64,000 nt of DNA, from the NCBI GenBank assembly GCA_002298145.1, contig DBMP01000007.1:1-64000 (forward strand), in the 5' to 3' direction. Both the position numbers and the translations under genes were made by a program. This document shows, piece after piece, positions 46,919 to 55,668 of the stretch (positions within the stretch are counted from its first letter, which is position 1; each line of letters starts with the position of its first letter). The notes below the pieces were generated by a model. That model searched no databases. It saw nothing but the letters and a program-made list of their open reading frames with translations, and was not told the origin of the DNA. The DNA comes from Spartobacteria bacterium UBA695. Lineage in GTDB: Bacteria; Verrucomicrobiota; Verrucomicrobiia; Chthoniobacterales; Chthoniobacteraceae.

Positions 46919-48187
46919 ATGAAAATTCTCGTTATCGGCAGTGGCGGGCGCGAACACGCGCTGGTATGGAAACTCCGGCAATCGCCGCGGGTATCGGCGG
47001 TCTATTGCGCCCCCGGCAACGCAGGAACGGCAGAAATCGCCACCAACGTCCCCTTGCCGATCAGCGATCACCATGGCTTGATCGAATTTGCCCGCGCCGA
47101 GCGCATCGGCCTCATCGTCGTCGGCCCCGATGACGCCCTGGCCGCCGGGATCGTCGATCACCTCGGCCACGCAGGCCTGCGAGTCTTTGGCCCTACGCAG
47201 AGCGCCGCTCGGCTGGAATCGAGCAAAGTCTTCGCCAAGGAATTCATGCAGCGCCACGGCATCCCGACCGCCGCCAGCGGCCATTTCTCCGATCCCGCCG
47301 AAGCGCACCGCTTCTGCCAGAAGAGCAAATTTCCCCTCGTCATCAAAGCCGACGGCCTCGCCCTCGGTAAAGGCGTCATCATCGCCCAGACCCCGTGGGA
47401 AGCCGCCCAGGCCATCAACGAGATCATGGAAAAACGCGCCTTCGGGGCCGCGGGCGACCAGGTCGTCATTGAGGAATTCCTCTCGGGCCAGGAATGCTCC
47501 GTGCATGCTTTGGTGGATGGCGAAAACTACGTCCTCTTCCCCGCCGCGCAGGATCATAAACAGATTTTCGAAGGCGACAAAGGCCCCAACACCGGCGGCA
47601 TGGGCACCTTCTCCCCCCCCGACAAGCTCGTCACCCCAGAGATCATCGAGCGCATTCACAAGGAAATCATGGTCCCCTTCATGGAAGGGATCAAAAAGGA
47701 CGGCCTGCACTACAAAGGCCTCCTCTTCCCCGGCCTGATGATCACCGAAGAGGGCCCGAAAGTCCTGGAATTCAACTGCCGCTTCGGCGATCCCGAGACC
47801 CAGGTGCTGCTGCCGCGCCTCAAGGGCGACCTGGTCGATTGGATCGAAGCCGCCGTCGCGGGCCGCCTCGACTTGGTGGAAGCCGACTGGGACCCCCGCC
47901 CCGCCTGTTGCGTCGTTATGGCCTCCGGCGGCTACCCGGGCTCCTACACCAAGGGCAAAGTCATCACCGGCATTGAAGAGGCCGAGGCGCTTGGCGACGT
48001 CACCGTCTTCCACGCGGGCACGCATCAAGAAGAGGGCGCCCTCGTCACCGCGGGCGGCCGCGTCCTGGGCGTCACCGCCATGGGGGGCACCCTGGCCGAA
48101 GCCCAGGCCCGAGCCTACGAAGCAGTTTCCCGGATTCATTTCGAGGGAGCCACATTCCGGCGCGACATCGGCGCAAAAGGGCTGTAG
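46919..48187 (+). CDS. purD: Phosphoribosylamine-glycine ligase
   Basis: A 422-residue GAR synthetase. It begins MKILVIGSGGREHALVW, has VGPDDALAAGIVD, an ATP-grasp fold with PLVIKADGLALGKGVI, the family signature NCRFGDPETQVLLPRL near 285-300, and a C-terminal barrel sandwich. It is the second step of purine synthesis. The ATG at 46919 was chosen over an upstream one because it gives the family start and follows the previous gene by 42 bp. Confidence 0.97.
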   Translation: MKILVIGSGGREHALVWKLRQSPRVSAVYCAPGNAGTAEIATNVPLPISDHHGLIEFARAERIGLIVVGPDDALAAGIVDHLGHAGLRVFGPTQSAARLESSKVFAKEFMQRHGIPTAASGHFSDPAEAHRFCQKSKFPLVIKADGLALGKGVIIAQTPWEAAQAINEIMEKRAFGAAGDQVVIEEFLSGQECSVHALVDGENYVLFPAAQDHKQIFEGDKGPNTGGMGTFSPPDKLVTPEIIERIHKEIMVPFMEGIKKDGLHYKGLLFPGLMITEEGPKVLEFNCRFGDPETQVLLPRLKGDLVDWIEAAVAGRLDLVEADWDPRPACCVVMASGGYPGSYTKGKVITGIEEAEALGDVTVFHAGTHQEEGALVTAGGRVLGVTAMGGTLAEAQARAYEAVSRIHFEGATFRRDIGAKGL

Positions 48188-48210
48188 GGTCGCGCTTGTT
48201 ACCCTTGCCT

Positions 48211-49383
48211 ATGAACCCCAGCTTTCGCATCGCGGCGGCCGCCAGCCTCCTCCTTGGAGTCAACTTTGAGGTCGCCCCCCGGGTCTTTGGCCAGACCGAA
48301 GCCGCCAAACCGGCCGCCTCGGTCTCGCCCACCCCGAGCCCATCTGCCACCGCCACGCCCAGCCCGGCCAAAACGCCCGAACCCACGCCCACCCCGGCGG
48401 CACTCAGCCCCGCTCGGGCCGTCGACTCCCTTTCCGACGCCGAGGCCCAGCAAGCCCTCGACCTCCTGCGCTCCACCTACGTCCGCTCCGGCACGCTCAA
48501 CGAAGCCGCCCTCAACCGCGCCACACTCCAGGGCCTCCTGGAACGCATCGGCGGCGGCGCGGCCATCCGAGCCACGGGCGGCGAAGCAGCCGCCGAAAGC
48601 CCCTTCCGCTCCGAGATCCTCGATGAACAGATCGGCTACGTCCGCCTCGGCTCCCTCTCCAAAGGGCACCTGGCCGAGTTCGACGCCGCGCTGGGGAACT
48701 TTAACGCCAAGAAAGTCGGCTCCCTCATCCTCGACCTGAGGGCCACGCCGCCCTCCAACGACTTCGACCTCGCCGCCGACGTCATCAAGCGCCTCACGCC
48801 GAAGGGGAAAATGCTCTTCGCCATCCACCGCCCCAGCGCCAAGCAAGAGCGGATGTTCACCTCCGACCTCGACCCGGCCTTTAAAGGCAACGTCGTCACC
48901 CTCGTCGGGCGCGACACCGCCGGAGCCCCGGAAGTCATCGCCGCCGTCCTGCGGGGCGTGGGCAATGCGCTCGTGGTAGGCCACCATACAGCGGGCCAGG
49001 CTGCAGAATACTCCGAACTGCCGTTGAAAGGCGGCAAAACCCTGCGCGTCGCCGTGGCCGAGGTCAAGCTGCCCGCGCAAGTCACCGTTTTCCCCGACGG
49101 GCTCAAGCCCGACCTCTCCGTGCAAGTCGCCGCCCGCGACGAGCGCGAGGCCCTGCAAACCGGCCTGGATAAAGGCGTGGCGGGGCTCGTCTACGAGACC
49201 GAGCGGGCGCGGATCAACGAAGCGGCGCTCGTCGCCGGGACCAACCCCGAGCTCGACGCCGACGAAGAAGAACAGCGCCGGGGCAAGAGCGACGAAGAGG
49301 ACGTCCCGCCCTGCGACGTCGTGCTCCAGCGCGCCGTGGACCTCGTGACCACCCTGCGCATCTTCGGCGGCAAAATGCCCTAA
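48211..49383 (+). CDS. S41-peptidase-like protein with degenerate active site
   Basis: A 390-residue exported protein. It has a signal peptide (FRIAAAASLLLGVNFEVAPRVFG), a Pro/Thr/Ala-rich linker (about residues 30-65) and then a tail-specific-protease-like core: IGYVRLGSLSKGHLAEFDAAL, GSLILDLRATPPSNDFDLA and VTLVGRDTAGAPEVIAAVL. In active S41 enzymes the last segment carries the nucleophile Ser (SASASE-like); here it reads DTAGAPE, so the Ser is missing. A PDZ domain is not obvious. It probably binds rather than cleaves peptides. The charged C-terminus (DADEEEQRRGKSDEED) is unusual. Confidence 0.78.
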   Translation: MNPSFRIAAAASLLLGVNFEVAPRVFGQTEAAKPAASVSPTPSPSATATPSPAKTPEPTPTPAALSPARAVDSLSDAEAQQALDLLRSTYVRSGTLNEAALNRATLQGLLERIGGGAAIRATGGEAAAESPFRSEILDEQIGYVRLGSLSKGHLAEFDAALGNFNAKKVGSLILDLRATPPSNDFDLAADVIKRLTPKGKMLFAIHRPSAKQERMFTSDLDPAFKGNVVTLVGRDTAGAPEVIAAVLRGVGNALVVGHHTAGQAAEYSELPLKGGKTLRVAVAEVKLPAQVTVFPDGLKPDLSVQVAARDEREALQTGLDKGVAGLVYETERARINEAALVAGTNPELDADEEEQRRGKSDEEDVPPCDVVLQRAVDLVTTLRIFGGKMP

Positions 49384-49385
49384 AT

Positions 49386-49450
49386 TTTTTTCAGGAACTC
49401 GAGGAACTCGGGAAAAAGGCAGGAATCCTTTTCATGAGTTCCTGATGATT
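49386..49450 (+). repeat. caggaactcgaggaactcgg repeat upstream of hflK
   Basis: The spacer carries CAGGAACTCGAGGAACTCGG then AAAAAGGCAGGAATCC, close to the sequence at 4135-4165. A CATGAGTTCCTGATG follows and can pair with the first part, giving a long weak hairpin. Confidence 0.55.
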
Positions 49451-49470
49451 TCCTATTTATCCCCCTCTTT

Positions 49471-50451
49471 ATGAGAACTCCTATGGAACCCATTGACGCC
49501 AATCCCCGGCCCCCCATGGCGGGCCTGATCGCAGCCGGTGCCGTGGTCCTTCTGATCCTCGTCGGGGCAGTAACGTCGTACTACACCGTCAACGCCGAAT
49601 CCGAGGGCGTCGTGCTCCGGTTCGGCAAATACCTCGGCACCACCGAGCCGGGCCTGCATTTCAAGATCCCCTTCGGCATCGACTCCGTCACCGTCGTCCC
49701 CACCCGGCGGCAGCTCAAACAAGAGTTCGGCTTCTACTCGCCCGGTGCCACCTCCAACCCCGACCAGGTCGGCGCGGATCAGGATACCGAGAAAAACATC
49801 GTCACCGGCGACCTAAACGCCGCCCTCGTCGAGTGGGTCGTGCAATACCGCATCGAGGACCCGAAGGCCTACCTCTTCGACGTTCGCAACCCCGGCCAGA
49901 CCCTGCGCGACCTCTCCGAAGCCTCCATGCGCGAGGTCATCGGCGACCGCACCGTGGACGAAGTCATCACCATCGGCCGCCAGGAGATCGAAGTCTCCGC
50001 CCTGGCCCGCATGCAGGACCTGGCCAAGCGCTACCGCCTGGGCATCCGCGTCGACCAAGTGCAGCTGAAAAACGTCAACCCACCCCGGCAGGTCCAGGGC
50101 TCCTTCAACGAAGTCAACAAAGCCCAGCAGGATCGCGAAAACGCCATCAACGTGGCCAACGGCGACTACAACAAAGCCATCCCCAAAGCCCGGGGCGACG
50201 CCGACCGGGACATCAGCACCGCGGAAGGCTACCGCTTCAAACGCGAAAACGAGGCTAACGGCGACGTCGCCTCCTTCACCTCCATGCTGGCCGAATACAC
50301 CAAAGCCCCCGCCGTCACCCGCACCCGGCTTTACCTCGAAACCATGGGCGAGCTGATGCCCCAGGTTCGGCAGAAAATCATCTTCGACGAGTCGCTCAAA
50401 CAACTCCTGCCGGTCCTGCCGATGGGAGCCAAAACCGGGGAGGTCAAGTAA
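49471..50451 (+). CDS. hflK: HflK, regulator of FtsH protease
   Basis: A 326-residue SPFH/band-7 protein. One N-terminal membrane helix (GLIAAGAVVLLILVGAVTSYY) is followed by NAESEGVVLRFGKYLGTTEPGLHFKIPF, the SPFH core and a coiled-coil with QQDRENAINVANGDYNKAIPKARGDADR. With HflC it forms a large cage around FtsH in the inner membrane. Compared with E. coli it lacks the long Gly-rich cytoplasmic N-terminus. Starts from ATG 49471. Confidence 0.93.
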   Translation: MRTPMEPIDANPRPPMAGLIAAGAVVLLILVGAVTSYYTVNAESEGVVLRFGKYLGTTEPGLHFKIPFGIDSVTVVPTRRQLKQEFGFYSPGATSNPDQVGADQDTEKNIVTGDLNAALVEWVVQYRIEDPKAYLFDVRNPGQTLRDLSEASMREVIGDRTVDEVITIGRQEIEVSALARMQDLAKRYRLGIRVDQVQLKNVNPPRQVQGSFNEVNKAQQDRENAINVANGDYNKAIPKARGDADRDISTAEGYRFKRENEANGDVASFTSMLAEYTKAPAVTRTRLYLETMGELMPQVRQKIIFDESLKQLLPVLPMGAKTGEVK

Positions 50452-50452
50452 C

Positions 50453-51430
50453 ATGAAATCCATCGCCGCCATCCTGGTGGGCGCCGCCGCGCTCATCGCG
50501 CTCCTCGTCCTCTCCGGAGCCTACTACACCGTCGAACAGACCGAACAGGTCATCGTCACCCAGTTCGGCAAACCCGTCGGCGAACCGATCACCGAGCCGG
50601 GCCTGCACTTTAAAAAACCGTTCATCCAGGACGTCAACCGCATCGACAAACGCTTCCTGGAATGGGACGGCGCCTCCGCCGCGATCCCCACCCGGGACAA
50701 GACCTACATCCAGGTAGCCACCTTCGCGCGCTGGCGCATCGAGGACCCCAAGACCTACTTCGTGCGCCTGCACGACGAACGCAGCGCGCAATCCCGCCTG
50801 GAGGACATCCTCGGCAGCGAGACCCGCAACGCCATCGCCAAGCACGACCTCATCGAGATCATCCGCACCGACAAAAACCGCAAGCCCCAGCGCGACGAGA
50901 CCCTCAAGGAAGGCCTCGGCACCATCGGCATGCTCCCGGCGATCCAGTTCGGGCGGCTCAAAGTCGAGGAAGAGATCCGGACCGAGGCCGTCGGCAAGCT
51001 CGCCGAGTTTGGCATCTCGCTGCTCGACTTCCGCATCAAGCGCGTCAACTACAACCCCGAAGTGCTCGACCGAATCTACCAGCGCATGATCAGCGAGCGC
51101 ATGCAGATCGCCCAGCGCTTCCGGTCCGAAGGCGAGGGGGAATCCGCGCGCATCGCAGGCCAGCGGGAGCGCGACCTGAACGAAATCCAGTCCAAAGCCT
51201 ACTGGCAGGTGCAGAAAATCCGGGGTGAAGCCGACGCCAAAGCCATGGAAATCTACGCCCGCGCCTACACCCAGAACCCGCAGGCCTCGGAATTCTACAC
51301 CTTCCTGAAAACCATGGAGACCTACCGGAAGATCTTTACCAAAGACTCCACCATGGTCCTCTCCACCGACACCGACCTCTTCAACCTCCTCAAGCGCTCC
51401 ACGCCCAAAGGCCCGACCAATACGCCATAG
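50453..51430 (+). CDS. hflC: HflC, regulator of FtsH protease
   Basis: A 325-residue SPFH protein paired with HflK. The signal-anchor (IAAILVGAAALIALLVLSGAYY) is followed by VEQTEQVIVTQFGKPVGEPITEPGLHFK, YIQVATFARWRIEDPK and RSEGEGESARIAGQRERDLNEIQ in the coiled coil. It starts 1 bp after the hflK stop codon, so the pair is translationally coupled. It converges on the M56 peptidase gene. Confidence 0.95.
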   Translation: MKSIAAILVGAAALIALLVLSGAYYTVEQTEQVIVTQFGKPVGEPITEPGLHFKKPFIQDVNRIDKRFLEWDGASAAIPTRDKTYIQVATFARWRIEDPKTYFVRLHDERSAQSRLEDILGSETRNAIAKHDLIEIIRTDKNRKPQRDETLKEGLGTIGMLPAIQFGRLKVEEEIRTEAVGKLAEFGISLLDFRIKRVNYNPEVLDRIYQRMISERMQIAQRFRSEGEGESARIAGQRERDLNEIQSKAYWQVQKIRGEADAKAMEIYARAYTQNPQASEFYTFLKTMETYRKIFTKDSTMVLSTDTDLFNLLKRSTPKGPTNTP

Positions 51431-51444
51431 CGGCACCGCGTCGG

Positions 51445-53103
51445 CTATTTGCTTTCCTGCATGAGCGGCTTCCCGCCGTGATTGATCGCATCGGGATAGT
51501 CTCTGCGAATCTGCTCCTGGAGCGTCTTCGCCTCGTCCGTTTTGTCGGATTCGAGGTAATAGCCCGCCAAATAAAACCGTGCGTAGGCCCCCACTTGAAC
51601 CCCGTCGCCGTAAAAGCTGTCGCTGTATTTCTCGATAGCCTCTTTTAAATAATTCTCCCGTTCCTGCCCCTGTGACCGCTGGGCAAGATACATCAGCGCG
51701 CAACCGGCACGATTGGATTGGGGATATTTCTCAATGACCAGTTTGAGGACATCCTTTGCTCCCGGGCTGCCCAGTTCCTTGTTGGCCATCTGGTAGAGGG
51801 ACTCAAGTTCTTTGAATTGCTCCGGGGTATAGGTTTTCCGATCCTTGGCAAAGCGTTCCCTGACCCGCTCTTGATTCTTTTGGGCGGGCGGAATGGGCCG
51901 ATTCTCGGCGTTGAGGAAGCTTGTGGATCTTGGCGAACGCCGGGGTTGCTGGGAATTGATGGTGAGCTGGACGTTCGGGAGCGGGTCGAAAAGGGGATTG
52001 TCGGGCGGCGCCGGTTGGGGTTCTTCGCCGGTGTTTTTTGAAGTGATGGCATTGCGTGTCAGCGTTGTAATCCCGAGCGCCAAAAACAGCGCCAACCCCA
52101 GTCTCCACGCATGCGAAGCGCCCGTCGTGGCTTGCATGATGCGCGTGAGTCGCTCTTTAAGGTGGCGGTTGCTTTCCATCATGCTGACGGAGGGCAGGAT
52201 TGCGCTTTGTCGCGGGGAAAAATCCTCCAGCAACCGCAGAAGCGTCTCGCCGTAAAGGCGCTTCAATCCGATTCGATCTTGTTCCAGCACCAGCGCGTCG
52301 CATGCCAGTTCGCGGTCCCGGCGCATTTGCCGAAACGCGAACCACAACACGGGGTTGAACCAGTGCGCGATTTGCAGCCCGAGCAGCAGCGGATTGAGCC
52401 AGAGGTCCTTTCGCCGCAGGTGGGCAAATTCGTGCAGAAACACCATGCGCAGCTCTTCGGGCGAGAAGCGTTGGGGGAGCCCCTCCGGCAACAGCACCAC
52501 CGGGCGCAACAACCCCATCATGGCCGGAGCGCTCACGTGGGGCGTTTCGAGGATTCGGATCCGTTGGCGCACTTTTTGCGGTATGCCCATCTGCTCCGCC
52601 GCCGCTTGCGCACAAGCCAGCACCGTCGCATCCTCGCACACGGGCGCGCGCCGAACGGCCTGGCCAAAACGCCGCACCTGAAGCAATGCGACCGCGCCAA
52701 ACCCCGTTGCCCCCAGCAGCCAAAGCAACGCCAAGCCCTGCTGTTTGGAGAGAGAAAAGGGCTTTGCTTGCGCGGGTTGCGCAGGCTGCGTTGGTGTCAC
52801 AGGTAGAGCGGCGGGCGGCGTGATCGCGTCGGTTTCCAAGGCAGACGCCACCCAGCGTTCTGCCCAAACCGGCGTCACCCCGCGATCCATGGCAAACCCT
52901 TTAGTTCGCAGAGGCATTTGCGGCAACCCTGGGAGCAGCAATCGCGCGACGACCAGCAGCCAAAGCGCATAACGCCAGGATGCCGGGAGCGATTTGCGAA
53001 AACAAAAACGCGCCAGCAGGACCGCCAAAACAATCCAGGCGGCTTCCCATGAGGTGTGCGCCAGCCATTGGGTAAAATACTCTATATTACCAAGCAGGTT
53101 CAT
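51445..53103 (-). CDS. BlaR1-like M56 membrane metallopeptidase with helical-repeat C-terminal domain
   Basis: A 552-residue M56 peptidase. The N-terminal half has four membrane helices; the zinc motif HEFAHLRRKD (His-Glu-x-x-His near residue 222) is followed by a downstream ELACDALVLE metal ligand. In place of the beta-lactam-binding sensor domain of BlaR1, residues about 400-540 contain TPR-like helices (AKDVLKLVIEKYPQSNRAG, ENYLKEAIEKYSDSFYGD). A signal sensed by this domain probably triggers cleavage of BlaI. It overlaps blaI by 4 bp (ATGA). Confidence 0.88.
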   Translation of the reverse strand: MNLLGNIEYFTQWLAHTSWEAAWIVLAVLLARFCFRKSLPASWRYALWLLVVARLLLPGLPQMPLRTKGFAMDRGVTPVWAERWVASALETDAITPPAALPVTPTQPAQPAQAKPFSLSKQQGLALLWLLGATGFGAVALLQVRRFGQAVRRAPVCEDATVLACAQAAAEQMGIPQKVRQRIRILETPHVSAPAMMGLLRPVVLLPEGLPQRFSPEELRMVFLHEFAHLRRKDLWLNPLLLGLQIAHWFNPVLWFAFRQMRRDRELACDALVLEQDRIGLKRLYGETLLRLLEDFSPRQSAILPSVSMMESNRHLKERLTRIMQATTGASHAWRLGLALFLALGITTLTRNAITSKNTGEEPQPAPPDNPLFDPLPNVQLTINSQQPRRSPRSTSFLNAENRPIPPAQKNQERVRERFAKDRKTYTPEQFKELESLYQMANKELGSPGAKDVLKLVIEKYPQSNRAGCALMYLAQRSQGQERENYLKEAIEKYSDSFYGDGVQVGAYARFYLAGYYLESDKTDEAKTLQEQIRRDYPDAINHGGKPLMQESK

Positions 53104-53474
53104 GGTTTACCCTCCTCTTGATCGAGCACCTTGCGCAGTTGATCGAGCTCTTCGCGGGTGAGTTTGCGGTTTTGAACGAAATGAACCAGCAGCGCCTCCG
53201 CCGCACCGCCAAAGAGACGATCCAGCAGCGAATCGACCTCTTCCCTCACGCACTCTTCACGCGGAAGCGCGGGGCGGTAGAGGTAGCGGTTGGATTCCTG
53301 GGTGTATAGGAGCGCCCCCTTTTGAACGAGCCGCGCAAGCATCGTGCGCACGGTGTTGGGGGCCCAGGATTCCTTGTCCGAGAGCACCTCAAGCACCTCC
53401 GCGGCGCTAATGGGGTGCTGCTTCCAAATGACTTCCATGACCTTCCATTCGGCCGGGGCAATATTAATGCTCAC
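53100..53474 (-). CDS. blaI: BlaI/MecI-family transcriptional repressor
   Basis: A 124-residue winged-helix repressor. It has MEVIWKQHPISAAEVLEVL, SWAPNTVRTMLARLVQKGAL and a C-terminal helical dimerisation region (VDSLLDRLFGGAAEALLVHFV). It should bind dyads of the ACTAC-N4-GTAGT type upstream of its own gene and be removed when the M56 peptidase cleaves it. First gene of a two-gene operon. Confidence 0.94.
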   Translation of the reverse strand: MSINIAPAEWKVMEVIWKQHPISAAEVLEVLSDKESWAPNTVRTMLARLVQKGALLYTQESNRYLYRPALPREECVREEVDSLLDRLFGGAAEALLVHFVQNRKLTREELDQLRKVLDQEEGKP

Positions 53475-53480
53475 AGCGTT

Positions 53481-53523
53481 ATTAAACTACAAGCGTAGTC
53501 ACCCTGTCAACTACAACTGTGGT
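53481..53523 (-). promoter_or_regulatory. BlaI-operator and promoter of blaI-blaR1
   Basis: On the minus strand TTGACA (53510-53505) and TTTAAT (53486-53481) form a promoter with an 18-bp spacer. Two dyads overlap it: ACTAC-AAGC-GTAGT at 53486-53499 in the spacer and ACTAC-AACT-GTGGT at 53510-53523 at the -35. Such TACA/TGTA-type dyads are the usual BlaI/MecI operator. Confidence 0.75.
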
Positions 53524-53567
53524 TCGCCGAAACAGCCCCTTTGCCTGGGGATGACCGTGGGCCTTCC

Positions 53568-54641
53568 CTACGCCGTCGTTTTGGGGTAGCTGCCCAGGAT
53601 TTTGAGCCACGTGCAGCGCTTCTCCATTTCGGCGAGCGCCTCGGCCACCCGGGTGTCTTGCGCATGGCCTTCGATGTCGACGAAGAAGAAATATTCCCAG
53701 GCCTTGCGCTTGGAGGGGCGGCTTTCGATCTTGCTCATCGAAATGCCCAACTGCTGCAACGGCTCCAGCGCGGAGAATAGTGTCCCACTCTTCTCGGCAG
53801 GTACGGAAAAGAGCAGCGACGTCTTATCGTGTCCCGAAGCCGGGCACAGCTGCGGGCCGATGACCAGAAAGCGCGTGGTGTTAAACGCGCTGTCCTGGAT
53901 GGAGGCCTCCAGGATATCCAGCTTGTAGAGCTCCGCCGCAAGCTTCCCGGCGATGGCCGCCGTATTCGGCTCCTCGGCAGCGTGCTGCGCCGCGCGGGTG
54001 TTGCTGGAGGCCACGAGGACCTCCGCCGTGGGGAAATTCGTCTGAAGCCAGCGGCGGCACTGCCCGAGCGACTGCGGGTGGGAGTAGATTTTGCAAATTT
54101 CCGAACGCGGACAGCGAGCCAGGAGGTTCTGCTCCACTTTGAGCAGGATCTCGGAGCAGATTTTCAGGTCGCTCGACATGAATTCATCCAGCGTGTGGGT
54201 CACGGCCCCCTCGGTGGAGTTTTCGATCGGCACCACGCCGTAGTCGGCCGTGCCGCGCGCCACCGCCGCGAAGACTTCCGTGATGTTCGCTTGCGCGGAG
54301 TACTCCACGCTCGCGCCGAATTTATTGCGCGCCGCCTCGTGGGTGTACGTCCCCGCCGGGCCGAAATAGGCGATAACGAGCCCTTTTTCGAGCTGGTAGG
54401 AGGCCGACATGATCTCGCGGTAGATGGCCCGCACCGCCGAGCCCGGGAGCCGTCCGCCGAGCTTCGCATTGCGCTTTTCCAGCGAACGCAGGAGGGTCTC
54501 CTCCCGGTCCGGGGCAAAGATCGCACCCCCGTTGCGGCGCTTCACCTCGCCCACTTCGTGGACAAGGTCGGCACGCTGGTTGAGCAACTCGAGCAGGCGC
54601 TCGTCGAGGGCGTCAATTTTCTTGCGGATCGGTGTCAGCAT
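53568..54641 (-). CDS. pheA: Chorismate mutase / prephenate dehydratase (P-protein)
   Basis: A 357-residue bifunctional enzyme. Residues 1-85 are an AroQ chorismate mutase (IRKKIDALDERLLELLNQRADLVHEVGEVKR); 90-270 are prephenate dehydratase with YFGPAGTYTHEAA, GVVPIENSTEGAV and the catalytic DSAFNTTRFLV (Thr-Arg-Phe); the end is an ACT domain with KIESRPSKRKAWEYFFFVDIEGH, which binds Phe. It makes phenylpyruvate from chorismate. Start overlaps the end of scpB by 29 bp. Confidence 0.96.
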   Translation of the reverse strand: MLTPIRKKIDALDERLLELLNQRADLVHEVGEVKRRNGGAIFAPDREETLLRSLEKRNAKLGGRLPGSAVRAIYREIMSASYQLEKGLVIAYFGPAGTYTHEAARNKFGASVEYSAQANITEVFAAVARGTADYGVVPIENSTEGAVTHTLDEFMSSDLKICSEILLKVEQNLLARCPRSEICKIYSHPQSLGQCRRWLQTNFPTAEVLVASSNTRAAQHAAEEPNTAAIAGKLAAELYKLDILEASIQDSAFNTTRFLVIGPQLCPASGHDKTSLLFSVPAEKSGTLFSALEPLQQLGISMSKIESRPSKRKAWEYFFFVDIEGHAQDTRVAEALAEMEKRCTWLKILGSYPKTTA

Positions 54642-55449
54642 GGTCTTGGAAAGGGAGTTCGGGCGCCCCGGGGAACTCGGGAAGCACGATGGTCCGGGGG
54701 GCCGCCGAAGGCTCGGGGAGCGTCAAGGGTTCCGGCTTGGGCTCAGGCTCGGGGTCTGGCTCCTTCGCCGGAGCGGCCGGGGTCGGCTCAGCCGGTTCGG
54801 AGGGGGCCTCCGGGGCGGTTTGCGCCGCTTCGGAGCCAGCTCCAGCCGGGAAGAGTTCACCCGTGGCGGGCGGGGTGGCAGTGGGGAGCTTGACGCGCCG
54901 GAGTTCCTCGACATTCGGCAGTTCGTCGAGCGACTTCAACCCAAAGTGCTGCATGAACACCTGGGTCGTTTCGTAAAGCAGCGGACGGCCCGGCACCTCG
55001 GCCCGACCGGAAATGCGCACCAGGCCGCGATCAAGGAGGCTCTGCATCACGCCGTCGACCGCCACGCCACGCACGGCCTCGATATCCGCCCGGGTAAGCG
55101 GCTGCCGGTAGGCGATGATGGCGAGCGTCTCCAGCGCGGGACCACTCAAGCGCGTCGGCTTGCTCTCGGGGTAAAGCTGGCGAATCCACACCGCGTACTC
55201 CTTGCGCGTTACGAACGTCCAGCCTTCGGACTGCTCCACGAGCTGAAACGAGCGGCCCTGCGCGTCGTAATCCTGCCGCAGCTCCTGGATGAGCCCCTTC
55301 ACCTCGCCCGAGCGGAGCTTGGCTGCCTCGCGCACCGGCTCGTCGTCGGCATCCTGGAGCGCGCCGCGCAACGCCGCGAGGATCTCCTTAACGGTGAGCG
55401 GTTTGTTGGAGGCGAAGACCAGAGCTTCGATGATTTCTTTGAGCAGCAT
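54613..55449 (-). CDS. scpB: Segregation and condensation protein B
   Basis: A 278-residue ScpB. Two winged-helix domains include LVFASNKPLTVKEILAAL, ALETLAIIAYRQPLTRADIEAVRGVAVDGVM and LVRISGRAEVPGRPLLYETT. It joins SMC and ScpA in chromosome condensation. After about residue 190 a Pro/Glu/Ala-rich tail (about 85 residues) extends beyond the normal ScpB length. scpA is not adjacent. Its end overlaps pheA by 29 bp, so the two share a transcript. Confidence 0.95.
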   Translation of the reverse strand: MLLKEIIEALVFASNKPLTVKEILAALRGALQDADDEPVREAAKLRSGEVKGLIQELRQDYDAQGRSFQLVEQSEGWTFVTRKEYAVWIRQLYPESKPTRLSGPALETLAIIAYRQPLTRADIEAVRGVAVDGVMQSLLDRGLVRISGRAEVPGRPLLYETTQVFMQHFGLKSLDELPNVEELRRVKLPTATPPATGELFPAGAGSEAAQTAPEAPSEPAEPTPAAPAKEPDPEPEPKPEPLTLPEPSAAPRTIVLPEFPGAPELPFQDHADTDPQEN

Positions 55450-55668
55450 GGAAGGGGTCGGAAATTAGAACACAGAAGGCCGGACTGACACTAGGGAAAT
55501 TTCAGAGAAAGCGGCGCTCCTCCCCCCGGACCCGTTGACGCGGCGCGAAATCTCGCGAAGCTGTCTCTGACGGAGGGGCGGCATTTTCGAGAAAAGCGCG
55601 TAGAGTCCTCAAATTTGAGAAAACCGCTTTTCATTCCGCTGTAGAGTACCTTATCTTGTGACCAAAGA

